Source: Limnobaculum xujianqingii (lineage in GTDB: Bacteria; Pseudomonadota; Gammaproteobacteria; Enterobacterales; Enterobacteriaceae). Taken from it: a stretch of DNA of 64,000 nucleotides. Below the pieces are notes generated by a model that was not told the DNA's origin, ran no database searches, and saw only the letters and a list, made by a program, of their open reading frames with translations. Shown here one piece after another: positions 20,476 through 28,195 of the stretch (positions are counted from its first letter, which is position 1; every line of letters begins with the position of its first letter). The translations under genes and the position numbers were made by a program. The DNA lies in NCBI RefSeq assembly GCF_013394855.1, contig NZ_JABMLK010000001.1, forward strand, positions 1 through 64,000, written 5' to 3'.

Positions 20476-21366
20476 GTGGCAAAAATTCAGGTTAGAAATT
20501 TTCCAGACGAGATCTATTCTCGTATCGAAGCAGCTGCTGGCCGTGCTGAACGGTCAATTGAATCAGAGTGTCGGTTGGCTTTGCTAGAACGTTACCGCCC
20601 GGAGCTTGAGAAAGTACTATCACAGCGTGAAACCTGGCAGAAAGAATCCGGCCAACGGCTGCAATGGCTTTTCAATCGCTTAGAGAGTGATCGTTTCTTT
20701 AGAGATGGGTATAAGCCTGAAACATTTAGTATGACTCGTTTGGCTCGTATGCTGGGTGAAATATCTCCCAGTAGGCTTATGGAATGCATTGAGGGGCAGC
20801 AGGAAATAACATTTGATTTAGCTGACCGCATTGCAGGGAAATTTGACGCTAGCGCAGACTGGTTGCTGTCCGGCGAAGGTTCTCCATTTCCTGTTATACG
20901 GATAGGTAATAAGGGCTATAAAGACTTTTTCTTACCGACAGATGGTCAAACTGGTTATACATTTGAGTTAATTAGGATCAGCCATGGGCGCCATGAAGGA
21001 ACCTTGATCTGTTTACGCTATCACCCTGACACACACCGCTATGTATTAGGCGTTGTAACAGAAGCATTCCATCTAGCTAGTGGTATGGGAAGTGGTGGCC
21101 ATTCGGAGCTGAAAAAATTTCTGATTTTTCTCAAAACTGAATGTGCCTCTTTGCCTCTCAATACTTATGAATGGGAACCACAAAATGGGGAGGATAATTT
21201 CTGGGAAATCTTTGGCCAGCACCATCCAGTGTATTTTCAAAATCCTAATTGCCGCACCACAGCTCGTTGGCTTCAACAACTACTTCAAGGTGAAGATCCT
21301 GAAGACTGGTTTAATGGCTGGTCATCAACTCTGCAAGAAATAAAGGATACACCTTTTGGTGGTTGA
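20476..21366 (+). CDS. RHH (FitA-like) plus HTH-like regulator near the distal transposon end
   Basis: A 296-residue protein. Residues 1-45 match Arc/FitA ribbon-helix-helix domains (AKIQVRNFPDEIYSRIEAAA). Residues about 80-140 resemble an Xre/CI-type HTH (MTRLARMLGEISPSRLMECI ... ASADWLLSGEGSPFP). The C-terminal 155 residues are unassigned. The GTG start has AAAGG upstream. A 40-bp decayed fragment of a homologue is found at 27913, next to a second transposon remnant, so I infer that this gene belongs to the transposon backbone rather than the cargo. Confidence 0.75.
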   Translation: MAKIQVRNFPDEIYSRIEAAAGRAERSIESECRLALLERYRPELEKVLSQRETWQKESGQRLQWLFNRLESDRFFRDGYKPETFSMTRLARMLGEISPSRLMECIEGQQEITFDLADRIAGKFDASADWLLSGEGSPFPVIRIGNKGYKDFFLPTDGQTGYTFELIRISHGRHEGTLICLRYHPDTHRYVLGVVTEAFHLASGMGSGGHSELKKFLIFLKTECASLPLNTYEWEPQNGEDNFWEIFGQHHPVYFQNPNCRTTARWLQQLLQGEDPEDWFNGWSSTLQEIKDTPFGG

Positions 21367-21472
21367 TATCATTTCTAACTAGATTTCTTACATTTGATAT
21401 CATCAATCATTGGATTTTTGCTTCATTCTAAAATCCAATGATCAATATAACCAATTGATATTGTAAGAAGCC

Positions 21473-21499
21473 TAATTTCACTGAACGCTGGATCCGACA
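21473..21499 (-). repeat. Terminal inverted repeat, distal end
   Basis: Read inward it begins TGTCGGATCCAGCG and then TCAGTGAAATTA, matching the tns-proximal end imperfectly over about 27 bp. A further AGAAATGATATC motif lies about 110 bp inside. Confidence 0.8.
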
Positions 21500-21504
21500 T
21501 GAAA
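21500..21504. repeat. Target site duplication TGAAA, distal side
   Basis: Matches the TGAAA on the gyrB side exactly. The very next bases are TGTCGGATCC, a second transposon-end sequence. Confidence 0.85.
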
Positions 21505-21571
21505 TGTCGGATCCTGTCATTGAGTAAATGGCGTCCAACATTAGAAAAATACATCCAGTGATTGAAGAAAT

Positions 21572-21600
21572 AAAAGGAGCCAATTGGCTCCTTTTATTTT
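21572..21600 (+). terminator. Terminator in the second transposon end
   Basis: A 24-bp perfect palindrome centred on GGAGCCAATTGGCTCC, flanked by AAAA and TTTT, with a further T-rich tail. It has the same core as the hairpin at 6225. Confidence 0.75.
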
Positions 21601-21693
21601 TCCATTTGGCTATTTTAGCCGAACGTCCCGGCTACCATCTTTTGTCGGAACGGTGAGCTAAGCTAAGTCCGCTATTTACAATTCAAGGCTAAA

Positions 21694-21717
21694 CCTACAC
21701 CTACACCTACACCTACA
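21694..21717. repeat. Hexanucleotide tandem repeat at the ygbN stop codon
   Basis: Four exact copies of CCTACA (TGTAGG on the coding strand) cover the end of ygbN. They give repeated in-frame TAG stops separated by GTG. Confidence 0.85.
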
Positions 21718-23083
21718 CCACCAGCCACACCAGCCAGGTAAACGCGAACCCGCACAGCCCGAGTATCGTCGTCAGTACGGTCCAGGTTTTCAGGCCGTCG
21801 GAGACAGAAAGGCCCAGATACTTAGTGACAATCCAGAATCCGGAATCGTTGACGTGGGACAGGCCCAGTCCTCCGAAGCACATAGACAGAGTGACCAATA
21901 CCAGCTGAAGGCTGCTTAATCCCACGGCGGCTTCAGACAGCAGCCCGCCAGTCGTCAGAATAGCTACCGTCGCCGAGCCCTGTGACGCGCGCAACGCCAG
22001 AGAAATGATAAAGGCGGCGGGAACTAACGGTAGCCCGATAGTCATCAGCACGTCGGCCAATGCCTTGCCCACGCCGGATTCCACCAGCACTTTGCCAAAT
22101 ACGCCACCTGCACCGGTAACCATAATAACCATAGCCACTGTTGGCAGCGCACCGCCCATGACATCACTGGTATGCTGTAGGGTCCAGCCGCGGCGAATCG
22201 CCAGGAAGTAGAACGCCAGCACCAGCGCAATCATCAGCGCTATGCCCGGAGAGCCCAGCAGAGAAAACAGATCTCTGACAGGCGAACCGGCCTCCATCAC
22301 CGTGGCGGACACCGTACCCATCATGATGATAGCGATAGGAATGATGATCAGGGCTGAAATAAGAAACGCGCTGGGAGGATTCATACGATCGGTCAGCGGC
22401 ACCCTGTCCGCTGGTGCGGGTTCCGGCTTGGCCAACTGAAGCTGTTCCAAAACGTCTATCGACATCATGTAATTTCTGCGGTTAAGACTCCGGGCAACGA
22501 AGTAGCCGATCACGCCCACAGGAATAGAAATCAGCAGCCCGATAATCGTAAGCCAACCCACGTCAGCATTCAAAAGCCCTGCGGCGGCGACCGGCCCCGG
22601 ATGCGGCGGTAGTGCAACGTGTACGGTTAACATCACACCGGCCATCGGCAAACCAAACTTAATTGGTGATACTTTAGCTACCTTAGCAAAGCCATAAATA
22701 ATCGGTACCAGAATGATAAATCCAACGTCAAAAAATACCGGAATACCGAGAATAAAAGCGGCGATAGTTAATGCAGCCACAGTTCGCGTTGGCCCCAGCT
22801 TTTTACTAAATGATTCTGCCAGAGATTCCGCGCCACCAGAGTGTTCAATCATCCTGCCAAACATCGCACCCAGGCCAATAATGATGGTAACCGAGCCAAG
22901 AACGCTGCCCATACCAGCAGTCATGACTTTCATGACGTCACCGGTCGGAATGCCGCTGGCCAGTGCCACAAACAGGCTGGCTATCAGTAGTGCCACAAAC
23001 GGCTGAACTTTCGCTTTTATCACCAGCAACAGGAGCAATAACACGCCCAAGGCCGCTATCGTTAACAGTGCAAATGTCGACAT
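21713..23083 (-). CDS. ygbN: GntP-family sugar-acid permease
   Basis: A 456-residue, highly hydrophobic inner-membrane symporter of the gluconate:H+ (GntP) family with many predicted membrane segments. It keeps characteristic stretches such as GIPVFFDVGFIILVPI and the LPPHPGPVAAAGLLNADVG loop. In the ygb locus it probably imports the four-carbon sugar acid that the upstream enzymes degrade. It is the last gene of the reverse-strand operon, 143 bp after otnI. Confidence 0.9.
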   Translation of the reverse strand: MSTFALLTIAALGVLLLLLLVIKAKVQPFVALLIASLFVALASGIPTGDVMKVMTAGMGSVLGSVTIIIGLGAMFGRMIEHSGGAESLAESFSKKLGPTRTVAALTIAAFILGIPVFFDVGFIILVPIIYGFAKVAKVSPIKFGLPMAGVMLTVHVALPPHPGPVAAAGLLNADVGWLTIIGLLISIPVGVIGYFVARSLNRRNYMMSIDVLEQLQLAKPEPAPADRVPLTDRMNPPSAFLISALIIIPIAIIMMGTVSATVMEAGSPVRDLFSLLGSPGIALMIALVLAFYFLAIRRGWTLQHTSDVMGGALPTVAMVIMVTGAGGVFGKVLVESGVGKALADVLMTIGLPLVPAAFIISLALRASQGSATVAILTTGGLLSEAAVGLSSLQLVLVTLSMCFGGLGLSHVNDSGFWIVTKYLGLSVSDGLKTWTVLTTILGLCGFAFTWLVWLVV

Positions 23084-23226
23084 GGTTAGACCCTTTAATA
23101 GGTAAAAGTAGGGTACCGCATCGATAATTACATCGACGCGGTTGGTTTATTTTTTTTATAAATTCGTTTCTATACCGTCTTTACGAACTTTATTTCAGTG
23201 CTACATTTCGGTACTACTATTGGGTA

Positions 23227-24003
23227 CTATAAATAGGGTTTCACCCAGCCAAGCCCCGCCGTCGTTTCACCGCGTGGCTTATACTCACAGCCCACCCATC
23301 CCTGGTAGCCAATTTCATCCAACTTGTTGAAAATCCAGTCATAGTCAAGCTCTCCGCTGTCCGGTTCATGACGTTCGGGTACGGAGGCTATCTGGATGTG
23401 TGCATAGCGTCCCGCCATTGACTGAATAATGTTGGTCACGTTGCCATCCACCAACTGGGCGTGAAAAAAGTCCAACTGAACAAAAGCGTTGGGCTTATTT
23501 ATTTCCTCAATTAATGCCAGCGCCTGATGCTGGCTGCTGAATAAATAGTTGGGTTTAATCGGCGGGCTAAGTGCTTCAATCAGCACCTTAATGCCGTGTG
23601 GTGCAAAGCGATCCGCCGCGTAGCGAATGTTTTCAATAAATGTTTGACGACAAGCCTGGCGATCGGCTCCTTCGGGAATCACGCCCGCCATCACGTGCAC
23701 GTTAGGGCAGTCGAGCGCAATGGCGTATTCCAGCGCCCTGTCGATATCCTCACGCGCTTCGCGCTCACGACCGGGCAGCGCGGTTAATCCCCACTCTCCC
23801 GCGGCAACGTTGCCGGGAGCTGTATTGAACAGCACCTGCTTTAGCCCGTTTTGCTTAAGCTTTTCGGCAAGTTGGTCCGCCGGATACTCATAGGGAAACA
23901 GAAACTCGACCGCCTTGAAACCGGCCTTGGCCGCCGCTTCAAATCTTTCCAGAAACGGCCATTCGTTAAACATCATTGATAAATTGGCAGCAAACTTCGG
24001 CAT
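23227..24003 (-). CDS. otnI: 2-oxo-tetronate isomerase
   Basis: A 258-residue hydroxypyruvate-isomerase-like TIM-barrel protein ([20 protein letters not shown]). OtnI interconverts 2-oxo-tetronate and 3-oxo-tetronate in L-threonate or D-erythronate use. Metal and acid residues appear in [16 protein letters not shown] and [11 protein letters not shown]. It starts 3 bp after the otnC stop. Confidence 0.9.
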   Translation of the reverse strand: MPKFAANLSMMFNEWPFLERFEAAAKAGFKAVEFLFPYEYPADQLAEKLKQNGLKQVLFNTAPGNVAAGEWGLTALPGREREAREDIDRALEYAIALDCPNVHVMAGVIPEGADRQACRQTFIENIRYAADRFAPHGIKVLIEALSPPIKPNYLFSSQHQALALIEEINKPNAFVQLDFFHAQLVDGNVTNIIQSMAGRYAHIQIASVPERHEPDSGELDYDWIFNKLDEIGYQGWVGCEYKPRGETTAGLGWVKPYL

Positions 24004-24006
24004 AGT

Positions 24007-24651
24007 TTATCTCCGTAACTCAGCAAGTTGCTCTTCAGACAAATAGCGGATGCGACGATCGCCCAGCGTAAATATCAGCTTTGCCGTCTCTTCCAGCTCT
24101 TCATAGTTATCTGAGGCGTCGCGCAGTGAGCGCCCCAGCGTGACCGCACCGTGGTTGGCTAACAGGAAGGCCCTGTTGCCGTTGGCAAGTTTGGCGAGAT
24201 CTTCACCGATCCGCCGGTCGCCGGGGCGGTAGTAAGGAACCACGGGGACTTTTCCCATCCTCATCACTACATAGGGGGTAAACGGACGGATCGCGTTTTC
24301 CATATTGAGATCTTCCAGGCAGGAAAGCGCCGTCAAATAGGTGCTGTGCAAGTGGACGACTGCTTTACACTCTGGATTGTTGTGATACAGCGACAGGTGA
24401 AAGCTGACCTCTTTTGACGGCTTGTCGCCGGAAATCAGCTCACCGTCCAGACCCACCTTAGAAAGTCGCTCGGCGTCAAGCTCGCCCAGGCAGGAGCCGG
24501 TCGGCGTCGCCAGCAGTGTGTCATCAGGCAGTAGCAGAGAAAGATTGCCAGCAGAACCCGTCGCGTAGCCGCGCTGAAACAAGGAGGCGCCCAGGCGAAC
24601 CATCGCTTCACGTGCCTCAAGTTCCGCCTGAACTAACGTCTTTTCAGTCAT
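24007..24651 (-). CDS. otnC: 3-oxo-tetronate 4-phosphate decarboxylase
   Basis: A 214-residue class II aldolase/adducin-family protein. It has GNLSLLLPD, the zinc-binding VVHLHSTY and the C-terminal LANHGAVTLG motif. OtnC decarboxylates 3-oxo-tetronate 4-phosphate to dihydroxyacetone phosphate. It overlaps otnK by 4 bp (ATGA). Confidence 0.9.
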   Translation of the reverse strand: MTEKTLVQAELEAREAMVRLGASLFQRGYATGSAGNLSLLLPDDTLLATPTGSCLGELDAERLSKVGLDGELISGDKPSKEVSFHLSLYHNNPECKAVVHLHSTYLTALSCLEDLNMENAIRPFTPYVVMRMGKVPVVPYYRPGDRRIGEDLAKLANGNRAFLLANHGAVTLGRSLRDASDNYEELEETAKLIFTLGDRRIRYLSEEQLAELRR

Positions 24652-25931
24652 ACAGGAAACTCCGACTGTGCTCTGGCAAAGAAGTTTTCATCACCGAAAT
24701 TGCCTGACTTAAGCGCCAGAGAGACAGGCCGCTCTGTCGCTCGCACCCACGGCACTCCGGGGGAAATGCAGGGGCCGATGTGAAAACCGTGAATGTCTAA
24801 CGATTGGGTGATGACCCCCGACGTTTCTCCGCCAGCCACGATAAAGCGGTTAAAGCCAGCTTTGTGAAGCAAAGAGACAACTTCGGAGAACAGGCGCTCA
24901 ACCGCGTGGCTCGACGTCTGCGAGCCATATTTCTGTTGGATAAGCTTGAGCGTCTCTGGTTCAGCCGTGGCGTAGAGCATCGGCGCAAGGCCGTCGCCGG
25001 CATTTTCTTCTACCCAGCGGGCCAGCTCTGCGGCATAGGCTGCGTGCTCGGAATCGGATGCAACACAGCGTTCCACGTCAATCGCTTTTGACGCAGCCTG
25101 CTGACGATAGCGCTCTACTTGAAGGTTGGTCATGGTTGAGCAGGAGCCGGAAAGTACCACGGCTTTTTTCCCCTGCGGTGCGCCGGCAAGCTTGGCGTTG
25201 TTTTTGCTCTGTCCTGACTCTTGATCCACAACGGCCCACTGCCTGGCGATACCGATAGCCAGGCCGGATCCACCTGTCACCAACTTCATCGACTTGACCG
25301 CTTCGCCCTGCACCAACAGGTGCTGCTCGCTCAGGGCGTCCAGCACCACATAGCGTTTTCCTTCTTTAGCAAGCGCGGACAGCTTCTGCTTTACTGCCTG
25401 AGCACCGAGATCGAGTTCTGACGCAGTAACTAAACCACATTTCCCTTCCGCCTGTGCTTCCATCAGACGCAGCAGGCTGCTGTCAGTCATTGGCGTTACC
25501 GGATGGTTACGCATGCCGGATTCCGATAGCAGTTGCCCCATCACGAACAGGTAACCCTGGTACACGGTACGCCCGTTAACCGGCAGCGCGGGAGAAATAA
25601 CGGTCTGTGATTCGCCCAGTGCGTTCAGCAGCGCGTCCGTCACCGGTCCAATGTTGCCTTTCGGCGTACTGTCGAAGGTTGAACAATATTTGAAGTAAAA
25701 CTGACGGCAACCCTGACGCTGAAGCCACGACAGCGCGGCCAGCGATTGCTCCTTAGCCTCTTCTACCGGGCAGGACCGGGACTTCAGGCTGATAACGACC
25801 GCCTGCGTGTTGACGATAATGTCGTCAGCGGGAACGCCGTTTAGCTGAACGGTGGAAAGGCCATTTTCCACCAGGAAGCTGGCGATGTCAGTTGCCCCCG
25901 TAAAGTCGTCTGCAATAACGCCTAGCAACAT
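24648..25931 (-). CDS. otnK: 3-oxo-tetronate kinase
   Basis: A 427-residue four-carbon acid sugar kinase (formerly DUF1537). It begins MLLGVIADDFTGATDIASFL, the conserved sugar-binding start, and ends with the nucleotide-binding FIVAGGETSGVI region. It phosphorylates 3-oxo-tetronate before decarboxylation by OtnC. It shares one base with the ltnD stop (TAATG) and overlaps otnC, so the operon is translationally coupled. Confidence 0.9.
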   Translation of the reverse strand: MLLGVIADDFTGATDIASFLVENGLSTVQLNGVPADDIIVNTQAVVISLKSRSCPVEEAKEQSLAALSWLQRQGCRQFYFKYCSTFDSTPKGNIGPVTDALLNALGESQTVISPALPVNGRTVYQGYLFVMGQLLSESGMRNHPVTPMTDSSLLRLMEAQAEGKCGLVTASELDLGAQAVKQKLSALAKEGKRYVVLDALSEQHLLVQGEAVKSMKLVTGGSGLAIGIARQWAVVDQESGQSKNNAKLAGAPQGKKAVVLSGSCSTMTNLQVERYRQQAASKAIDVERCVASDSEHAAYAAELARWVEENAGDGLAPMLYATAEPETLKLIQQKYGSQTSSHAVERLFSEVVSLLHKAGFNRFIVAGGETSGVITQSLDIHGFHIGPCISPGVPWVRATERPVSLALKSGNFGDENFFARAQSEFPV

Positions 25932-26842
25932 TATGTGTTCTCCTTACCCTTCGGCAGCTCGATACCGGAGAAAATCTTGATAACCGCGCTGTCGTCTTCT
26001 CTGCCAAAACCGGCGTTGCTGGCCTCTGTAAACATGTTCAGTGCGGTGGATGCTAAAGGAAGTGGGAAATGAAGGGACTTGGCTGTATCCGCCACCAGAC
26101 CCAGATCTTTAACAAAAATGTCTACCGCCGACTTGGGCGTATAGTCACCGTCGACCACGTGACGCATGCGGTTCTCAAACATCCAGGAGTTACCGGCGGC
26201 GTTAGTGACCACATCGTACATAACGTCCAGCGGAATGCCCGCCCGTGCGGCCAGCGCCATCGCTTCAGCACCAGCAGCGATGTGAACTCCGGCCAACAGT
26301 TGGTGAACGATTTTCACCGTAGCACCGAGGCCAATTTCTTTACCGATGCGATAAACCTTGCCCGCAACGGCGTCTAACACCGGAGCCAACTGGCTGAAAG
26401 TATGTTCGCTACCGGACGCCATCACGGTCATTTCGCCCGCAGCGGCCTTCACCGCACCACCGGAAACCGGTGCATCCAGCATATTCAGACTGAATTCGGC
26501 CAGGCCCTTCTCTATTTCCTTTGCGTCGGCAGCGGAAATCGTGGAAGACACCATGACTGGCGTACCGGCCTTCAGGTGCTGAGCCAGTCCGCTTTCACCA
26601 AACAGGATCTTTTTCACCTGTATAGCGTTAACCACCAGCAGCAGTACCGCATCCAGCTTATCGGCAAACGCCTGGGCACTGGTCGCCGTTTCTTTCGCAC
26701 CCTGCTGCTTCAGCGACGCCAGCGCGGTTGGGTTAATATCGGCGCCGTACGTCGTCAGCCCCGCGCGAGTACAGGACTGCGCCGCGCCCATACCCATTGA
26801 GCCCAGCCCTACGATGCAAACGGAATAGTCTTTCTTCTGCAT
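25931..26842 (-). CDS. ltnD: L-threonate dehydrogenase
   Basis: A 303-residue beta-hydroxyacid dehydrogenase. The NAD-binding VCIVGLGSMGMGAA is at the N-terminus, the DAPVSGGAVKAAAG substrate motif is near the middle, and a catalytic lysine lies in GATVKIVHQLLAG. LtnD oxidises L-threonate to 2-oxo-tetronate, the first step of the pathway. I chose the ATG at 26842, which has GGAG six bases upstream; a TTG six codons earlier has no such support. Confidence 0.88.
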   Translation of the reverse strand: MQKKDYSVCIVGLGSMGMGAAQSCTRAGLTTYGADINPTALASLKQQGAKETATSAQAFADKLDAVLLLVVNAIQVKKILFGESGLAQHLKAGTPVMVSSTISAADAKEIEKGLAEFSLNMLDAPVSGGAVKAAAGEMTVMASGSEHTFSQLAPVLDAVAGKVYRIGKEIGLGATVKIVHQLLAGVHIAAGAEAMALAARAGIPLDVMYDVVTNAAGNSWMFENRMRHVVDGDYTPKSAVDIFVKDLGLVADTAKSLHFPLPLASTALNMFTEASNAGFGREDDSAVIKIFSGIELPKGKENT

Positions 26843-26942
26843 ACCTGTCTCCAAGTTCAAATTGTAATGTTAAAATTAGTTAATCTTTGTTCTCTTGTGT
26901 TAATTATAGGGAATCGTAAAAACAATATCGCGATCGAATTCA

Positions 26943-26976
26943 CAAATGTTAACATTTATCTTCGTTTCAACATTTG
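26943..26976. promoter_or_regulatory. Candidate operator between ygbI and ltnD
   Basis: CAAATGTT and AACATTTG form an 8-bp inverted pair, and a 14-bp palindrome AAATGTTAACATTT lies inside the left part. It sits in the AT-rich 275-bp divergent promoter region where the DeoR-family regulator would be expected to bind. Confidence 0.45.
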
Positions 26977-27117
26977 CATGAAAATCATAGTGATTTTATT
27001 TTTTCATTTATTTTTAATAAGTTATATCATCATTAAGATGCTTCACACTTCATGGCTCACTGTGATAACTTATAACAAAAATTAACGCCATATTGTTCAC
27101 CCATAGCGAGAAGCATT

Positions 27118-27888
27118 GTGATACCCGTAGAACGACATCAACAGATATTGGAACTGGTTGCCGAGCGCGGCGTTGTCAGTATTGCCGAGCTGACGGAGCG
27201 CTTCGGCGTGTCCCATATGACTATTCGAAGGGATCTCCATAAGCTTGAGCAGCAGGGTACCGTTATTCCAGTATCAGGAGGCGTTCAGGCGCAGGAAAGG
27301 CTTATTAGCGAGCCTTCGCATATGGATAAAGAAACGATGTTCAGCCAGCAGAAGGCCAGCATTGGCCAGCTGGCTGCGGACATCATTCCCCCCGACAGTT
27401 GCATTTATCTGGACGCAGGTACCACTACGCTGGCGCTGGCCAGGAAAATTGGCGAGCGCAGCGATCTGACCGTCGTTACTAATGATTTCGTCATCGCCAG
27501 CTACCTGATTGAATTCGGCCTATGTGAACTTATTCACACCGGCGGCACTGTCTGTCGGGAAAACCGCTCCTGTGTAGGAGAAGCCGCCGCTCACGCCCTG
27601 CGTAATCTGCTTATCGATATCGCGTTTATCTCCGCATCATCATGGAGCATGCGCGGACTGTCGACCCCCAGTGAAAATAAGGTTTCGGTAAAAAGGGCTA
27701 TCGTTGACGCCAGCCACCGCTGCATTCTCCTGAGTGACACCTCAAAGTACGGCAAAATAGCCACTTACATGGCGCTGCCCATCTCGGTATTCGATACCAT
27801 CATTACTGATAGCGCTCTGCCGGAAGCGGCTAAAGAGGCCATTCGTCTGGCGGAAATCAAGCTGATGCTGGCTAACGCCGAGGCATAA
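27118..27888 (+). CDS. ygbI: DeoR-family repressor of the threonate operon
   Basis: A 256-residue DeoR-type regulator. The N-terminal HTH (VSIAELTERFGVSHMTIRRD) is followed by a ligand domain with YLDAGTTTLALA, as in sugar-phosphate-sensing members. It is divergent from ltnD, as in E. coli, and probably represses the operon until a phosphorylated intermediate accumulates. The start codon is GTG. Confidence 0.88.
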   Translation: MIPVERHQQILELVAERGVVSIAELTERFGVSHMTIRRDLHKLEQQGTVIPVSGGVQAQERLISEPSHMDKETMFSQQKASIGQLAADIIPPDSCIYLDAGTTTLALARKIGERSDLTVVTNDFVIASYLIEFGLCELIHTGGTVCRENRSCVGEAAAHALRNLLIDIAFISASSWSMRGLSTPSENKVSVKRAIVDASHRCILLSDTSKYGKIATYMALPISVFDTIITDSALPEAAKEAIRLAEIKLMLANAEA

Positions 27889-27912
27889 AAAAGTCCCGGC
27901 GTTTACGTCAGA

Positions 27913-27952
27913 ATTCGGCGCTGAAAAATTGCTGATTTTTCTAAAAACTGAA
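27913..27952 (+). pseudogene. 40-bp relic of the transposon RHH/HTH regulator gene
   Basis: This stretch aligns with 21101-21141 in the regulator gene at about 37 of 41 positions, with one deleted base and a resulting stop. It lies between ygbI and a gyrB-like terminator and is directly followed by TGAAA. It is too short to encode anything. Confidence 0.65.
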
Positions 27953-27960
27953 AAAGATGA

Positions 27961-27994
27961 AATAAGAGGAGCCGTTTGGCTCCTCTTATTTTTT
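27961..27994 (+). terminator. Strong terminator, possibly the original gyrB terminator
   Basis: AATAAGAGGAGCC pairs exactly with GGCTCCTCTTATT around a GTTT loop, followed by more T. It terminates ygbI today. If both insertions are removed, it would fall about 20 bp after the gyrB stop. Confidence 0.75.
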
Positions 27995-28195
27995 GTCTGA
28001 AACACCTGTCATTCCACTAAGTTATGTTCGATGCAAAAGTACTCATCGTTTTACTTACCGCTCAGATAATCGATGGCATAAGGTTTTGTCAGGACGCAGT
28101 ACCATAATCAGACAGATCGATAGTCACAATATTGATAATATAATTTGATAAAATTACCTCATTAAATGACCGGCCAAATCAAAAAAGGATTTTCT

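Larger units (their letters stand above)
6153..21499 (+). mobile_element. Tn7-like transposon inserted downstream of gyrB
   Basis: The 15.3-kb element is bounded by TGTCGGATC at one end and its reverse complement GATCCGACA at the other, with TGAAA duplications outside. The gyrB-proximal end carries Xre, tnsA, tnsB, tnsC and a TniQ/TnsD gene transcribed inward, the same orientation that Tn7 shows relative to glmS. Cargo fills 12.9-19.9 kb, and an RHH/HTH regulator sits at the distal end. No integrase, cas gene or CRISPR array is present, so this is a protein-guided element, not a CRISPR-associated one. tnsB is interrupted by a frameshift, so current mobility is uncertain. Confidence 0.9.
21505..27952 (+). 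mobile_element. Inferred remnant of an older related Tn7-like element
   Basis: The left boundary is TGTCGGATCC directly after the TGAAA, with a terminator hairpin 71 bp inside it. The intact element has the same hairpin 72 bp inside its end. The right side holds a 40-bp fragment resembling the intact element's regulator gene, then TGAAA. No tns gene and no intact right end remain. The content is the ygbI / ltnD-otnK-otnC-otnI-ygbN locus. That the operon was cargo is inference from these landmarks. Confidence 0.55.

Noticed and set aside
6153..21499. CRISPR-associated transposon (type I-F3 or V-K)
   Set aside because: No Cas8, Cas7, Cas6 or Cas12k gene and no repeat-spacer array is visible; the TniQ is the long TnsD-like kind.
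6148..21513. 14-bp direct repeat TGAAATGTCGGATC as att sites of an integrative island
   Set aside because: It is better explained as 5-bp TGAAA duplication plus adjoining transposon ends; there is no integrase gene.
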